Source: Fimbriimonadales bacterium (GTDB taxonomy: Bacteria > Armatimonadota > Fimbriimonadia > Fimbriimonadales > GBS-DC). Taken from it: DNA of 64,000 bases. The number at the start of each line of letters is the position of its first letter. Positions within the stretch are counted from its first letter, which is position 1. Below are positions 19,001 through 28,445 of this stretch, piece after piece. Location: contig JANXAW010000026.1 in NCBI GenBank assembly GCA_025061985.1, forward strand, positions 1 through 64,000, written 5' to 3'. The notes beneath the pieces were generated by a model, which saw nothing but the letters and a program-made list of their open reading frames with translations, ran no database searches and was not told where the DNA came from. The position numbers and the translations under genes were made by a program.

Positions 19001-20878
19001 ATGTACAAGCGTCTCAAACGCTGTGTTCGGGGTAGCACCTTGGTAACGACCTTGATAATGAGCGGCTTAGCGACTATCACGGGGATCGCTTACTTAGAGA
19101 TCGCTACCCGCGATGTGCGCACCGCAGCAGCTCGCATGAACGAGCTAGTCACGCACAACCTTGCCGAAGCGGGCGTGCAAGCAGTCATGCAAGATATTTG
19201 GCGCCAGTTCAAAATTGCCCAGCGGTTTAGCGCGCTCCAAAGCTTGTTAGAAGGTGCCAGCCCGTCCAATCCTCGGTGGGTGCGCACTAGCACGATCACG
19301 GGAGTGGGTAACTACCAAGCCTTCGTTATCAGCTATGAGCCCGTGGATAGCTATCGTCGACGCCTGACCGTGCGCTCGGTTGGGTGGATTGACTACAACA
19401 ACAACGGCATGCTCGATGCTAATGAACCCCGAAGGGTGGTAGACCAAAGCTTTGAGCTGTCCCTGAGCCGTTCTGAGGTGTTCAACTATGCCTACTTTGT
19501 GAACAACTACGGTTGGATGTACGGCTTTAGTGGAGAGCAGTTGGTGATGAACGGCGACTCGCGCTCCAATGGCGACTTTGAGCTACGGTATGGCTCTGGA
19601 GGTCCGCCCGTGTTTAATGGCTCGATCATAGCCTCTCCTAACGAAAAGCTTAGCCCACGCGCACAGGGGCGGATTATCCTGCCTTATGGTCATCGAGTCC
19701 CGCGCCAGTGGAGCAATGCAGAGTACGCCGCCCGCCAGCTTCTTGACCCATTCATGCGCCCTGCTTACAACAGCCTCGTGCACGGAGTGTTTGAAAGCAG
19801 CACTTTCCGCCTGTGGCGCGACTATCTTTACCACGCTGACGCGCAGATGGTGGGTGGCTCGCCGTTTGGTGCGGTGTTGGCAGATGTCGACGGCACGCGC
19901 AACTTCCACAATCAAACCTTGGACAGCCGCCCCACAAGCGAACTGGTTTTGCCAAACCTCAACGACCTGAACTTTTACATTGAGCTTTCACGCACGTGGC
20001 GCAATCCGCGCGCAACCTTCTCCGATGGCACGCCCAACCCGAACTATAACCAACCCGCACGCATCGAAGTGTGGGATCCACAAAAGGGACGCTATGTGCG
20101 CTTGGATACTAACGGCGTTATCAACGGGAGCGTCGCCCTTATCGGCTATAAGGACCGCCCCATCCGCATCCACGGACCCATCACTGTCACGCAGGATGTG
20201 GTGATTCGGGGCTACGTGGAAGGGCAAGGCACCATCTACGCAGGGCGCAACGTCCACATCGTAGGCGACATCATCTACAAGAACCCGCCCGACTTCCGCG
20301 GAAATGCGCTGAACACAGTGCTTAGCCACAACGAGCGCAAAGACGCCCTCGGCTTAGCAGCCCGCGGCAGCATCATTATGGGCAACACGCGACGCTTTGG
20401 ATACTACCCGCTTTACTTCATGACCCCACCTTTCACCCGCGGACGCTACGACGAAAATGGCAACTGGATCCCGCCTTTCGATGCGCGTCAAGTAGATAGC
20501 ACGGGGCGCATGCGCTACCAATCCGCCTACGGCGACCCCGAACAAAACGAGATCGAGCGCCTCTCCCTGCAGATAGACATTGATCAAAATGGCGTTATTG
20601 ACGCAGACGAGCGAGGGATTTCGCGAATCGACGCGATTATGTTCACGAACTTCGTCGGTGGAGGAAACCTTGCCACAGACGGGCGCGGCTTGACTATCAA
20701 CGGTGCGATTATCGCAAAAGATGAAGCGATGGTGCTCTACAGCCTCCCCCTGCGCTTTAACTATGACTGGCGCATCCGGGAGCGCAGCCTTGATGATGAG
20801 CCACTGATCAACATCCAGCTACCGCGTGTATCAGAAATTGTCCGTCTCGTTTGGCAAAGCCCAAACCGCTCCTTCTAA
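19001..20878 (+). CDS. PilX/GspK-like large pilus-associated protein (DUF4900-like)
   Basis: A 625-residue protein with the prepilin-like N-terminus RG|STLVTTLIMSGLATITGIA. It has Thr instead of Glu at position 5, as is usual for GspK/PilX tip proteins. A short alpha-helical stretch with ARMNELVTHNLAEAGVQAVM follows, typical of PilX proteins, then about 500 residues of mostly beta sequence with repeated acidic loops such as DYNNNGMLDANEP and DIDQNGVIDADERG that resemble calcium-binding loops. Its ribosome site is GGGGAGGTGAG. It is probably the tip or adhesin-like member of the minor pilin set; calcium binding is inference. Confidence 0.65.
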   Translation: MYKRLKRCVRGSTLVTTLIMSGLATITGIAYLEIATRDVRTAAARMNELVTHNLAEAGVQAVMQDIWRQFKIAQRFSALQSLLEGASPSNPRWVRTSTITGVGNYQAFVISYEPVDSYRRRLTVRSVGWIDYNNNGMLDANEPRRVVDQSFELSLSRSEVFNYAYFVNNYGWMYGFSGEQLVMNGDSRSNGDFELRYGSGGPPVFNGSIIASPNEKLSPRAQGRIILPYGHRVPRQWSNAEYAARQLLDPFMRPAYNSLVHGVFESSTFRLWRDYLYHADAQMVGGSPFGAVLADVDGTRNFHNQTLDSRPTSELVLPNLNDLNFYIELSRTWRNPRATFSDGTPNPNYNQPARIEVWDPQKGRYVRLDTNGVINGSVALIGYKDRPIRIHGPITVTQDVVIRGYVEGQGTIYAGRNVHIVGDIIYKNPPDFRGNALNTVLSHNERKDALGLAARGSIIMGNTRRFGYYPLYFMTPPFTRGRYDENGNWIPPFDARQVDSTGRMRYQSAYGDPEQNEIERLSLQIDIDQNGVIDADERGISRIDAIMFTNFVGGGNLATDGRGLTINGAIIAKDEAMVLYSLPLRFNYDWRIRERSLDDEPLINIQLPRVSEIVRLVWQSPNRSF

Positions 20879-20891
20879 AGCCAGATAGAGC

Positions 20892-20919
20892 GGATGCAAA
20901 CGACCAATTGCATCCTTTT
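20892..20919 (+). terminator. Intrinsic terminator after the PilX-like gene
   Basis: An 8-bp perfect stem GGATGCAA/TTGCATCC with an 8-base loop, followed directly by TTTT. It lies 13 bases after the stop codon. Confidence 0.65.
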
Positions 20920-20973
20920 GGAGTGTGGCTACCGCACTCGCTAGCGCAACTGGATAGGAGGTGAGCATGAAGC

Positions 20974-21438
20974 ATGAAGAAGGTGCGCCTATGCGTTAGC
21001 GTCGTCTGCATGGTTTTGGCAATTGCTCTAAGTTGGGGGATTGCTACGGAAGGGCGCCGACCTGACGAGCGCCCTGAGTGGTGGAGGGCGTATGAGAACG
21101 CGCCTCCCCTACAGGTCAGTCCACAGGTAGTGCCCCCTAAGGGGGATGTGCCCAGCGTCATAGAAGAGGCTGTGACCCGCAACGCACCCACAGGTGTGCC
21201 AGAACACTTGGTAATCACGCCCTCGGACCTTCCTCCCGACGCAACTAGCGCAGCCCCCGTTATCAACACCGCTCAGGTCGCCCAAGAAGCGGCACGTACG
21301 ACAGAGGCGCCCCGCTGGGAGCGCCGCTGGATGCTGTTGGGCGCATTCCTACTGCTTGGTGGGGGAGTCGCCTTTGGCATTATGCGTTGGATAGCCAACC
21401 GACTTCCAGAGCCGCCGCAGCCCTCGCGCCACAAGTAA
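20974..21438 (+). CDS. Hypothetical protein with signal peptide and C-terminal membrane anchor
   Basis: A 154-residue protein of unknown family. It has an N-terminal export signal (VSVVCMVLAIALSWGIA), a proline-rich, probably unfolded periplasmic region, and a C-terminal transmembrane helix (WMLLGAFLLLGGGVAFGIM) with a short basic tail. The AGGAGG ribosome site is 12 bases from its ATG but only 5 bases from an out-of-frame ATG at 20967, which opens an 11-codon frame; an in-frame TGA at 20968 rules out a longer start. It follows the pilin operon and may belong to the same envelope machinery, but a terminator separates them. Confidence 0.6.
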   Translation: MKKVRLCVSVVCMVLAIALSWGIATEGRRPDERPEWWRAYENAPPLQVSPQVVPPKGDVPSVIEEAVTRNAPTGVPEHLVITPSDLPPDATSAAPVINTAQVAQEAARTTEAPRWERRWMLLGAFLLLGGGVAFGIMRWIANRLPEPPQPSRHK

Positions 21439-21442
21439 GCCC

Positions 21443-21476
21443 AGAGGTACGTCGGCACCGCCGCCGGCGTACCTCT
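21443..21476. terminator. Hairpin between convergent genes
   Basis: Inverted repeat AGAGGTACG/CGTACCTCT, 9 bp perfect, with a GC-rich 16-base interior. It reaches the stop codon of the minus-strand isomerase gene and probably ends transcription in both directions. No T-run is seen on either strand. Confidence 0.5.
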
Positions 21477-22300
21477 TAGCTTTGAAACACCGCACGCAAA
21501 GCATCTGCGATGTGGCGCAGCCCCAGCTCAGGGAACAGCCGATAGCCACTTACTTCCGCCGTGATGTAGCCCTGATAGCCCACTGCCTCTAACGCTGCAC
21601 GCACCGCCATCCACGGCACATCTCCCTGAAGCAGGTTCGTGAACCCCTGGATGTTGCCTATGTCGGTGCGAAAGTCTTTCACATGCACGCGCTTGATACG
21701 CGTCCCCAAGATGTTAATCCAGTGCTGGGGATATCCGTAGGCTAAGATATTGCCCGCATCAAAATAAACGCCCACATAGGCACTGCCCAGTGAGTCAACA
21801 AAGTCGCGCATCTCTAGCGGGCTAAGCAAGAAGCGGTTCCACACGTTCTCAAGCGCAATTGCGACCTTGCGCCGTTCTGCTTCGGGGATTAGCTCTTGGA
21901 GCGCAGCGCGTGCTCGCTCATAGGCAACGTCATACGGCACATCGGGCGTTACTATCCCCGGTACTACCAAAATTGCGTCGATCCCCATCGCCTGAGCTAG
22001 ACGCAACTGATGGCGACATAGCTCCACCGACTCTGCCCGCACCTGTGGGTCTGGATGAGTGAACGGTTTCTGCCAGTAGACGCCTGTTGACAGAGCGCTT
22101 AGCTCAATCCCGAGCGCGTCAGCCTCGTGACGAATGCGCGAAGCATCAGAGTCACTTGTTGCGGGGCTGATCGCCCCCGAAAACTCCATGTTGAACTCAA
22201 TCGCGTCAAAGCCCGACTCTTTCGCCACTCGCAAGCAGGTTTTCACGTCCCAGTCGCCAGGCATCGTCCATCGGTTGATTGCTATCTTGAAAGCTGCCAT
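21476..22300 (-). CDS. Sugar phosphate isomerase/epimerase family protein
   Basis: A 274-residue TIM-barrel protein of the xylose-isomerase-like (AP endonuclease 2) superfamily. Marks are the start FKIAINRWTMPGDW, VAIALENVWNRFLLSP (metal-binding Glu), VGVYFDAGNILAYG (Asp) and IKRVHVKDF (His/Asp). These are the metal ligands of hexulose and inositol-derivative isomerases, but the substrate is not identifiable. The ATG at 22300 follows GGAAAG at suitable spacing. It is divergent from accC across 69 bp. Confidence 0.8.
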   Translation of the reverse strand: MAAFKIAINRWTMPGDWDVKTCLRVAKESGFDAIEFNMEFSGAISPATSDSDASRIRHEADALGIELSALSTGVYWQKPFTHPDPQVRAESVELCRHQLRLAQAMGIDAILVVPGIVTPDVPYDVAYERARAALQELIPEAERRKVAIALENVWNRFLLSPLEMRDFVDSLGSAYVGVYFDAGNILAYGYPQHWINILGTRIKRVHVKDFRTDIGNIQGFTNLLQGDVPWMAVRAALEAVGYQGYITAEVSGYRLFPELGLRHIADALRAVFQS

Positions 22301-22353
22301 AGTCTTTCCGTTTGCCGCTGGTTTGCCGATTCCTGCTCTCAAAGGTGGGCGGG

Positions 22354-22359
22354 TACAAT
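22354..22359 (+). promoter_or_regulatory. -10 box of accC, near-leaderless
   Basis: GGTACAAT is followed by ten bases and the GTG start of accC. There is no Shine-Dalgarno sequence in the gap, so the mRNA leader would be 0-3 nt. Confidence 0.55.
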
Positions 22360-22369
22360 AAACCTCGCT

Positions 22370-23740
22370 GTGTTTCGCAAGGTACTGATTGCCAACCGGG
22401 GCGAGATTGCGGTGCGCATTATCCGCGCCTGCCGCGAACTTGGCATCCGCACAGTGGCTGTCTACTCAGAAGCTGACCGCGACGCAATGCATGTGCAGCT
22501 TGCGGATGAAGCGGTGTGCATTGGGCCTGCCCCCAGCGTGGAAAGCTACTTGAACATCCCCCATATTTTGATGGCAGCTCACATCACGGGGGCGGAAGCC
22601 ATCCATCCGGGCTACGGCTATCTTTCGGAGCGCAGTAGCTTCGCAGAAGCCTGCGCAGCTCAAGGCATCAAGTTCATCGGACCGCCGCCCGATGCCATCG
22701 CCAAGATGGGTGACAAGTCGTTGGCACGCCAAATCGCTCAGCGCGCGGGCGCCCCAGTATTGCCCGGCACAGAGCATGCCATCCAAACCGAAGACGAGGC
22801 AGTTGCGGCAGCGCGTCGCATCGGCTACCCCCTGCTTATCAAAGCTGCTGCGGGCGGCGGCGGTCGCGGTATCCGGCGCGTGATGAGCGAAGACGACCTT
22901 CTCCCTGCTTTACGAATTGCCCAGTCGGAAGCCCAAGCTGCCTTCGGCTCCTCCGATGTCTACCTGGAAAAGTACATCCCCGAACCACGCCATGTCGAGG
23001 TACAAATCTTGGCTGACGAGCATGGCAAGGTGTTACACCTTTACGAGCGCGAATGCTCTGTCCAAACGCCCCGCCACCAGAAAATGATTGAGGAAGCTCC
23101 CGCCCCTAACCTCAAGCCCGAAACGCGCGCTGCCCTCGGCGAAGCAGCAGTTAAAGTCGCACAGGCTGTCGGCTACCAAAACGCCGGCACGGTTGAGTTT
23201 TTGGTAGATTCGGACGAAAACTTCTACTTTATCGAAATGAACACACGCCTGCAAGTGGAGCACCCCGTAACGGAAGCAATCACCGGTATTGACATCGTGC
23301 AGTGGCAAATCCGTATCGCCGCGGGTGAGCCGCTGCCTTTCGAGCAGCACGAGATACCCATTCACGGACACGCGATCGAAGCACGCCTTACTGCCGAAAT
23401 CCCAGAGCGGGATTTCACTCCCTCTACGGGGCGGATTAGCGAGTGGACGCCTCCCGGCGGTCCTGGGGTGCGCGTAGACAGCCATCTTTACACAGGCTAC
23501 GGTGTGCCTCCATACTACGACCCGCTCTTGGCGAAGATTATTGTGCACGCACCTACCCGCGCAATGGCACTTGCTCGTTTAGAACGCGCCTTGCAGGAAA
23601 CGCGCATCGCGGGGGTTCATACCTGCCGCGACTTCTTGCTGCGAATCGTGCGCACCGACGAGTTCCGCAAAGGCTTAGTCTCCACGCCATTTGTGCCACG
23701 CTTGCTAAGAAGCGATCTTATGGTGGGAGGTGTGCGATGA
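22370..23740 (+). CDS. accC: Biotin carboxylase subunit of acetyl-CoA carboxylase
   Basis: It carboxylates biotin on the carrier protein using ATP and bicarbonate, the first half of the committed step of fatty-acid synthesis. The 456-residue product has FRKVLIANRGEIAVRIIRA at the start, the ATP-grasp glycine loop LIKAAAGGGGRGIR, RECSVQTPRHQKMIEEAPAP, and FIEMNTRLQVEHPVTE with the catalytic Glu and Arg. GTG at 22370 was chosen from homology and the promoter position, although the frame is open upstream. Usually accB precedes accC; here it is absent and nusB follows with an ATGA overlap. Confidence 0.95.
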   Translation: MFRKVLIANRGEIAVRIIRACRELGIRTVAVYSEADRDAMHVQLADEAVCIGPAPSVESYLNIPHILMAAHITGAEAIHPGYGYLSERSSFAEACAAQGIKFIGPPPDAIAKMGDKSLARQIAQRAGAPVLPGTEHAIQTEDEAVAAARRIGYPLLIKAAAGGGGRGIRRVMSEDDLLPALRIAQSEAQAAFGSSDVYLEKYIPEPRHVEVQILADEHGKVLHLYERECSVQTPRHQKMIEEAPAPNLKPETRAALGEAAVKVAQAVGYQNAGTVEFLVDSDENFYFIEMNTRLQVEHPVTEAITGIDIVQWQIRIAAGEPLPFEQHEIPIHGHAIEARLTAEIPERDFTPSTGRISEWTPPGGPGVRVDSHLYTGYGVPPYYDPLLAKIIVHAPTRAMALARLERALQETRIAGVHTCRDFLLRIVRTDEFRKGLVSTPFVPRLLRSDLMVGGVR

Positions 23741-24207
23741 ACGGTAAGCCTACGGGGCGTCGTGCAGCACGAGAGTGGGCGCTGCGTGCACTATACCAAA
23801 TCGACCTAGGAGGCAAACCCGTAGAGGAAGCTATTGAGGAAGTACTTAGCGTAGCGGGACTAAGCCCTGAAGATGGTGATGTAGTGCGCGAACTGGTTAC
23901 GGGGACGGCGCAAGCGCAAGCCACAGAGCTGGATCCCATCATTCAGCAGTACGCCCGTGGCTGGACGATTGACCGCATGGCAGTGATAGACCGCAACATC
24001 CTGCGCCTTGCGCTCTACGAACTCCGCCACCACCCCGAGCAACCGTTCAAAGTGGTCATCAATGATGCCATTGAACTCGCCAAAAAATATAGCACCGCCG
24101 AATCTGGGCGGTTCGTAAACGGCATCTTAGGAGCGATTGTGCGCCAGATGTACCCCGATGAAGCCACTCCCCCACCTAGGGGGGCTAGACCAGCTCGTCC
24201 AAAATAA
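23737..24207 (+). CDS. nusB: Transcription antitermination factor NusB
   Basis: NusB binds boxA RNA with ribosomal protein S10 and supports antitermination in rRNA operons. The 156-residue all-helical product has the family blocks RRAAREWALRALYQID near the start and DRNILRLALYEL, VVINDAIELAKKYS, RFVNGILGAI toward the end. Its ATG overlaps the accC stop (ATGA) after a GGGAGGTG site, so it is translationally coupled to accC. The C-terminal tail is proline/arginine-rich and its last 23 bases overlap a convergent small frame. Confidence 0.93.
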   Translation: MNGKPTGRRAAREWALRALYQIDLGGKPVEEAIEEVLSVAGLSPEDGDVVRELVTGTAQAQATELDPIIQQYARGWTIDRMAVIDRNILRLALYELRHHPEQPFKVVINDAIELAKKYSTAESGRFVNGILGAIVRQMYPDEATPPPRGARPARPK

Positions 24208-24406
24208 GCGTGTCACCAAGCACTTGGTAGAGCTGCTCTTCGTTGTAGAGGTGCATTTCCTTGAAAAAACCGCCCCAAAGTGGCGGGCACTCGTCGGCGC
24301 GCTCGCAGAGCTCTATCCTCATGCTCTTCAATTCCCCAAGGTCGGCTTCGGTACGCGCTTGTCGCGTTTCGAGCTTATCCATTCGCTCTTCTTTCTGCAT
24401 GCGCAC
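24185..24406 (-). CDS. Small hypothetical protein downstream of flhA
   Basis: A 73-codon frame starting at GTG 24406 (or ATG at 24400), just after the flhA stop. The first half is charged and helical (KEERMDKLETRQARTEADLG), suggesting a coiled coil; the second half (MHLYNEEQLYQVLGDTLIL) is more hydrophobic. It overlaps the end of nusB by 23 bases tail to tail. No family is recognised. Position and length suggest a real gene, but it could be chance. Confidence 0.4.
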   Translation of the reverse strand: MRMQKEERMDKLETRQARTEADLGELKSMRIELCERADECPPLWGGFFKEMHLYNEEQLYQVLGDTLILDELV

Positions 24407-24407
24407 T

Positions 24408-26501
24408 TCAAGCGGCTACTGCGCTGCCGAGTACCTCCGCCTTCGTTACCTGGCGCATGATTTCGATATCGGTGCGCGGGGCAATCTCGTGATACGCAAT
24501 CACGTGGATTTGTGGCAGCTCTGTCCCAAGCAGCTTGCGGATGGGCAGTCGCAAGTTGCCTGCACAGCCCAAGATAGGCAAGTAGCCTTGTGCGGTCATC
24601 TGCTGCGCGTGGTGTCCGATGGTGCGCAGCAGGGTGCGACTGGTTTCCACATCCAAACTGAGTGCGACGCCGTGAGGGGTTTGTTCTACACGCTCGCGTA
24701 AGTAGGCTTCTAGCGCGGGTTCAAACACCATTAAGCGCAGCTTGCCGTCTGGGGATTGCAGGCGATGGGTGATGGTGCGGGCTAGGGCTGCGCGCACGTA
24801 CTCACCCAACGCTTCCACATCGCGCGTACGCCCAGCATGGTCGCCAAGAGTCTCTAAAATGGTGACCAAGTCGCGGATGGGAACACCTTCGCGCAGCAGG
24901 TGTTGCAGCACCTTTTGCACCTCGCCTAGTGTCAGCAGGTCAGGCACGACTTCCTGTACAACCACAGGGTTATGCTCTTTGAGGTTATCCAGCAGCTGCT
25001 GTACCTCGGCGCGCCCTAACAGCTCGGCGGCGTGTCGTCGCACGATCTCGGTAAGATGCGTGGCGACTACTGCGGTCGGCTCTACAACCGTGTAGCCCAA
25101 CCGTTGGGCATGCTCGCGTTGATGCGGCTCAATCCAGTAGGCGCGCATCCCAAACACCGGCTCGGTAGTGGGGATGCCCTCGACTGGCAAAGCGTCTGTG
25201 GATGGGGGCATCGCCAGCAAGAGGCGTGGCTGCACCTCCGCCTGAGCCACAACCTCGCCTCGAATCTTGATTTGATATTGCAGTGGGCGCAAGCGCACAT
25301 TATCGCGCACGCGCACAGAGGGCATCACAAACCCCAGCTCGGTTGCCAACTGACGACGAATAGCTGCGATCCGCTCCAGCAGATCACCCTTCTGGTTGGG
25401 GTCTACCAGCGCCATCAGCCCGTAGCCGATCTCCAGCTCAATCGCGTCCACTTTGAGCAGTGGTAGCACGGCTTCAGGACCTGTGGGGGGCGGCGGTGCG
25501 CTCTCTGGCTGGGGCTTTTCGGGTTCTGCAGGGGGCAACAAGTTCACTCGGCTCGCCAAGTAGCCCAACCCAAACAACGCCCCTCCCACCACCAGAAACT
25601 GTAGCTTGGGAAAGCCAGGCACTAATGCCAGCAGTGCCACCGCTCCTCCAGCTCCCATCAGCACGCGCGGATACTGCAACACCTGCGCCGCTAAGTCTTG
25701 ACCCATAGCTTGGTCAGTAGAGGCGCGGGTCACCATCAAGCCTGTGGCAGTGGAAATCAGCACGGCGGGTATCTGCGCCACCAAACCCTCGCCCACCGTG
25801 AGCAGTGTGTAGGTTCGAAGCACAGTGAGGGCATCCCCCTGCCCGCGCAGGAAGCCTACCGCAAAGCCTCCAATGATGTTGATGAGCATAATCAGCACGG
25901 CAGCGATCGCATCGCCCCTGACGAACTTGCTGGCACCGTCCATCGCTCCATAAAAGTCGGCTTCCAACTCAATCGCGCGACGGCGTCGCCTCGCCTCTTC
26001 TTGGTCAATTAGCCCTGCATTTAAGTCGGCGTCGATCGCCATCTGCTTGCCTGGCATCGCATCCAGCGTGAAGCGTGCTGCCACCTCTGCCACGCGCCCT
26101 GCCCCGTTTGTGATCACTACAAACTGCACCACCACCAAAATCAAAAACGCCACCACCCCCACCACAAAATCGCCGCCCACTACGAACTGCCCAAAGGTTT
26201 CAATCACCCTCCCTGCGTCCCCCGTGCCCAAGATCAGCTTAGTAGCGGCGATGCTGAGCCCGAGACGAAACAATGTGGCAATCAGTAGCAATGCTGGAAA
26301 CACTGAAAACTGCAGCGGGTTGGTAATGTTGACCGCCATAAATGCGATCACAATTGAGGCTGCGAAGTTGAACACAATGCACGTATCCAGCAGCCACTTG
26401 GGGATGGGCAAAATGAGGATGGAGATTACGACCAAAATCGCAAGCGCGATTAGCAAATCGGAATGTCGCAGCGCCCGCGATAACCAGCTCGCCCACGCCA
26501 T
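24408..26501 (-). CDS. flhA: Flagellar export apparatus protein FlhA
   Basis: FlhA is the large gate subunit of the flagellar type III export machine. The 697-residue product has about eight N-terminal transmembrane helices (residues 15-310) with FRLGLSIAATKLIL, the cytoplasmic loop with GKQMAIDADLNAGLIDQEEA, and a soluble C-terminal domain with RIRDNVRLRPLQYQIKIRG-like sequence that docks export chaperones. The protein is full length. No other export genes (flhB, fliPQR) are adjacent; gdhA lies 52 bp upstream on the same strand. motAB are 4 kb away, so flagellar genes are scattered. Confidence 0.95.
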   Translation of the reverse strand: MAWASWLSRALRHSDLLIALAILVVISILILPIPKWLLDTCIVFNFAASIVIAFMAVNITNPLQFSVFPALLLIATLFRLGLSIAATKLILGTGDAGRVIETFGQFVVGGDFVVGVVAFLILVVVQFVVITNGAGRVAEVAARFTLDAMPGKQMAIDADLNAGLIDQEEARRRRRAIELEADFYGAMDGASKFVRGDAIAAVLIMLINIIGGFAVGFLRGQGDALTVLRTYTLLTVGEGLVAQIPAVLISTATGLMVTRASTDQAMGQDLAAQVLQYPRVLMGAGGAVALLALVPGFPKLQFLVVGGALFGLGYLASRVNLLPPAEPEKPQPESAPPPPTGPEAVLPLLKVDAIELEIGYGLMALVDPNQKGDLLERIAAIRRQLATELGFVMPSVRVRDNVRLRPLQYQIKIRGEVVAQAEVQPRLLLAMPPSTDALPVEGIPTTEPVFGMRAYWIEPHQREHAQRLGYTVVEPTAVVATHLTEIVRRHAAELLGRAEVQQLLDNLKEHNPVVVQEVVPDLLTLGEVQKVLQHLLREGVPIRDLVTILETLGDHAGRTRDVEALGEYVRAALARTITHRLQSPDGKLRLMVFEPALEAYLRERVEQTPHGVALSLDVETSRTLLRTIGHHAQQMTAQGYLPILGCAGNLRLPIRKLLGTELPQIHVIAYHEIAPRTDIEIMRQVTKAEVLGSAVAA

Positions 26502-26553
26502 ACGGCGAAATTGTCGGCGTAGGCGAGCTATTTTTGCAGGGAACCCGAATGCG

Positions 26554-27834
26554 CTACGGATAGATACCGCGGATGATAGTCGCTTCGGCTACGCGCTTGA
26601 CGCCAATGATGTATGCGCCCATCCGCAGGTTCACTTTGTTTTGCTCTGCTGTTTGCGCCACGTGTTGGTAGCTGCGGCGCATCGCTTTTTCTAGCTTCTG
26701 GTTGACTTCCTCCTCTTCCCAGAAGAAGGACTGCAGGTCTTGCACCCACTCGAAGTAGGACACCAACACGCCGCCAGCGTTCGCCAGGATATCTGGCACA
26801 ACCAGCACGCCTTTGTCGTCGAGGATTTCGTCAGCATCGGGGGTCACGGGGCCGTTTGCGGCTTCTACAATAACGCGTGCCTTGATGCGGTCAGCGTTCG
26901 CGCTGGTGATTACACCGTGCAAAGCAGCGGGTACTAACACATCGCAGGGCAATTCCAAAAGCTCCTCGTTGGTGATATGGTCGGCGTCGCGGTAGGCTTG
27001 TAGACAGCCGTCGCGTCCGGCGCAGTGGAGGAGAGAGGGGATATCTAATCCGTTGGGGTTGTAGATCCCGCCGCGCACGTCGGAGACGGCGATAACTTTC
27101 GCCCCCGCTTGGTGCATCAGTTTAGCAGTGGAGGAGCCGACGTTGCCAAAGCCTTGGATCACAACGCGCGCGCCATCCAGCCGACGCCCGATTTGTTGCA
27201 ACGCTTGGTCAGCCACTACCATTACCCCGCGCCCCGTCGCTTCCAGTCGCCCCTCCGAGCCACCGATTGGGATGGGCTTACCTGTCACGACGGCAGGCAC
27301 TGTGTACCCCTTGTGCATAGAGTAGGTGTCCATAATCCACGCCATCACTTGGGGGTTGGTTCCCACATCGGGCGCGGGCACATCCGACTCAGGACCGATT
27401 AGCATCGAAATCTCGGTAATGTAGCGGCGGGTGAGGTTTTCCAGCTCGTGGATAGACAGGCGCTTGGGGTCGCAAACGACGCCGCCTTTGGCGCCGCTGT
27501 AGGGAATGTTGACCACCGCGCATTTCCAAGTCATCCACATCGCCAGCGCGCGCACTTCGTCTAACGTGACCTCAGGGTGGTAGCGGATGCCACCCTTGGC
27601 TGGACCGCGGGCTGGGTTGTGGTGCACACGGTAGCCTGTGAACACGCGAATGGAACCGTCATCCATTTTGACGGGGAAATTCACGGTTAGCTCACGACGG
27701 GGGCGTTTGAGGATCTCCAGCAGGCTGCGGTCAAGGTTTAGGTAGTGCGCAGCAGCTTCTAATTGGCGGATAGCTATGGCGTATGCACTGCGCTCGTCCG
27801 TGCGGTGTTGTTGATCCGTCGCCATCTGCGCCAT
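26554..27834 (-). CDS. gdhA: Glutamate dehydrogenase
   Basis: It interconverts glutamate with 2-oxoglutarate and ammonia. The 426-residue product belongs to the short hexameric class: substrate-site block [20 protein letters not shown], catalytic Lys region [19 protein letters not shown], and the dinucleotide fold [16 protein letters not shown]. Coenzyme preference cannot be read with confidence. A strong AAGGAGG site lies 10 bases before ATG 27834. It follows the mreD-like gene closely and precedes flhA, possibly in one transcript. Confidence 0.95.
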   Translation of the reverse strand: MAQMATDQQHRTDERSAYAIAIRQLEAAAHYLNLDRSLLEILKRPRRELTVNFPVKMDDGSIRVFTGYRVHHNPARGPAKGGIRYHPEVTLDEVRALAMWMTWKCAVVNIPYSGAKGGVVCDPKRLSIHELENLTRRYITEISMLIGPESDVPAPDVGTNPQVMAWIMDTYSMHKGYTVPAVVTGKPIPIGGSEGRLEATGRGVMVVADQALQQIGRRLDGARVVIQGFGNVGSSTAKLMHQAGAKVIAVSDVRGGIYNPNGLDIPSLLHCAGRDGCLQAYRDADHITNEELLELPCDVLVPAALHGVITSANADRIKARVIVEAANGPVTPDADEILDDKGVLVVPDILANAGGVLVSYFEWVQDLQSFFWEEEEVNQKLEKAMRRSYQHVAQTAEQNKVNLRMGAYIIGVKRVAEATIIRGIYP

Positions 27835-27869
27835 TGCAGTGATGCCTCCTTATCTGTGTATACCGCACT

Positions 27870-28445
27870 TCATTGCCTGGTGTTCCATAGATACAACCCT
27901 TCGTCGGGTTCAGGTGGTAAAATGCGCCGAACCAGCCAATAAGCGGGAACCGCCAACGCAATATTATACACCATGCTCCCCAACGTTGCTTGCCAGAATG
28001 CGCCACTTCCAAGGCTCGGGGCAGCGAAGTAGTAAAGCGTTTGGCTAAGAAGGTTCAGCGCTGCCACAGCAGGTACTACGCTGAGCCAGTGCCGATTTGA
28101 GATGAGCATCGGTAGGTGTGCCACAGCGGTTGCTGCTAACACACGGCTTATGATAAGGCTCCCCACTGTTTGCTCCAGCATACTGGCATGTAGTAGCCCG
28201 GTAAAAAAGCCTGCCCACGCAGCCGTATTCGGATTCGTAAGCAGTGCTAAGCATCCCAGCACTAACAGGGGGAAGTCGGGCGTGGCGCTACCTATTTGCA
28301 TGCGTGGCGCCCACACGCCTTGAGCTATCGCTGCCAGCCACACCAGTCCCAGCCAGCGTAACGTCCGCTGCAGGCGCCCTGAAAGCAGTAAGTGCGTGAG
28401 CCAGTGGAAGCGAATGCGCGAATAGTCAGGGTATGGCGGTGTAAT
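27870..28445 (-). CDS. MreD-like membrane protein, probable ATT start
   Basis: A small integral membrane protein with five or six hydrophobic helices; ATPDFPLLVLGCLALLTNPN and WAGFFTGLLH fit MreD, the rod-shape determinant that works with MreB and MreC. The frame is open upstream to the pspA stop. The first conventional start is GTG at 28343, but this would cut the first membrane helix (TLRWLGLVWLAAIAQGVW) in half and has no ribosome site. An AGGAGGG sequence lies 8 bases before an ATT at 28445, giving 191 residues, so I favour that start. mreB and mreC are not nearby, so the MreD call is tentative. Confidence 0.5.
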   Translation of the reverse strand: MTPPYPDYSRIRFHWLTHLLLSGRLQRTLRWLGLVWLAAIAQGVWAPRMQIGSATPDFPLLVLGCLALLTNPNTAAWAGFFTGLLHASMLEQTVGSLIISRVLAATAVAHLPMLISNRHWLSVVPAVAALNLLSQTLYYFAAPSLGSGAFWQATLGSMVYNIALAVPAYWLVRRILPPEPDEGLYLWNTRQ

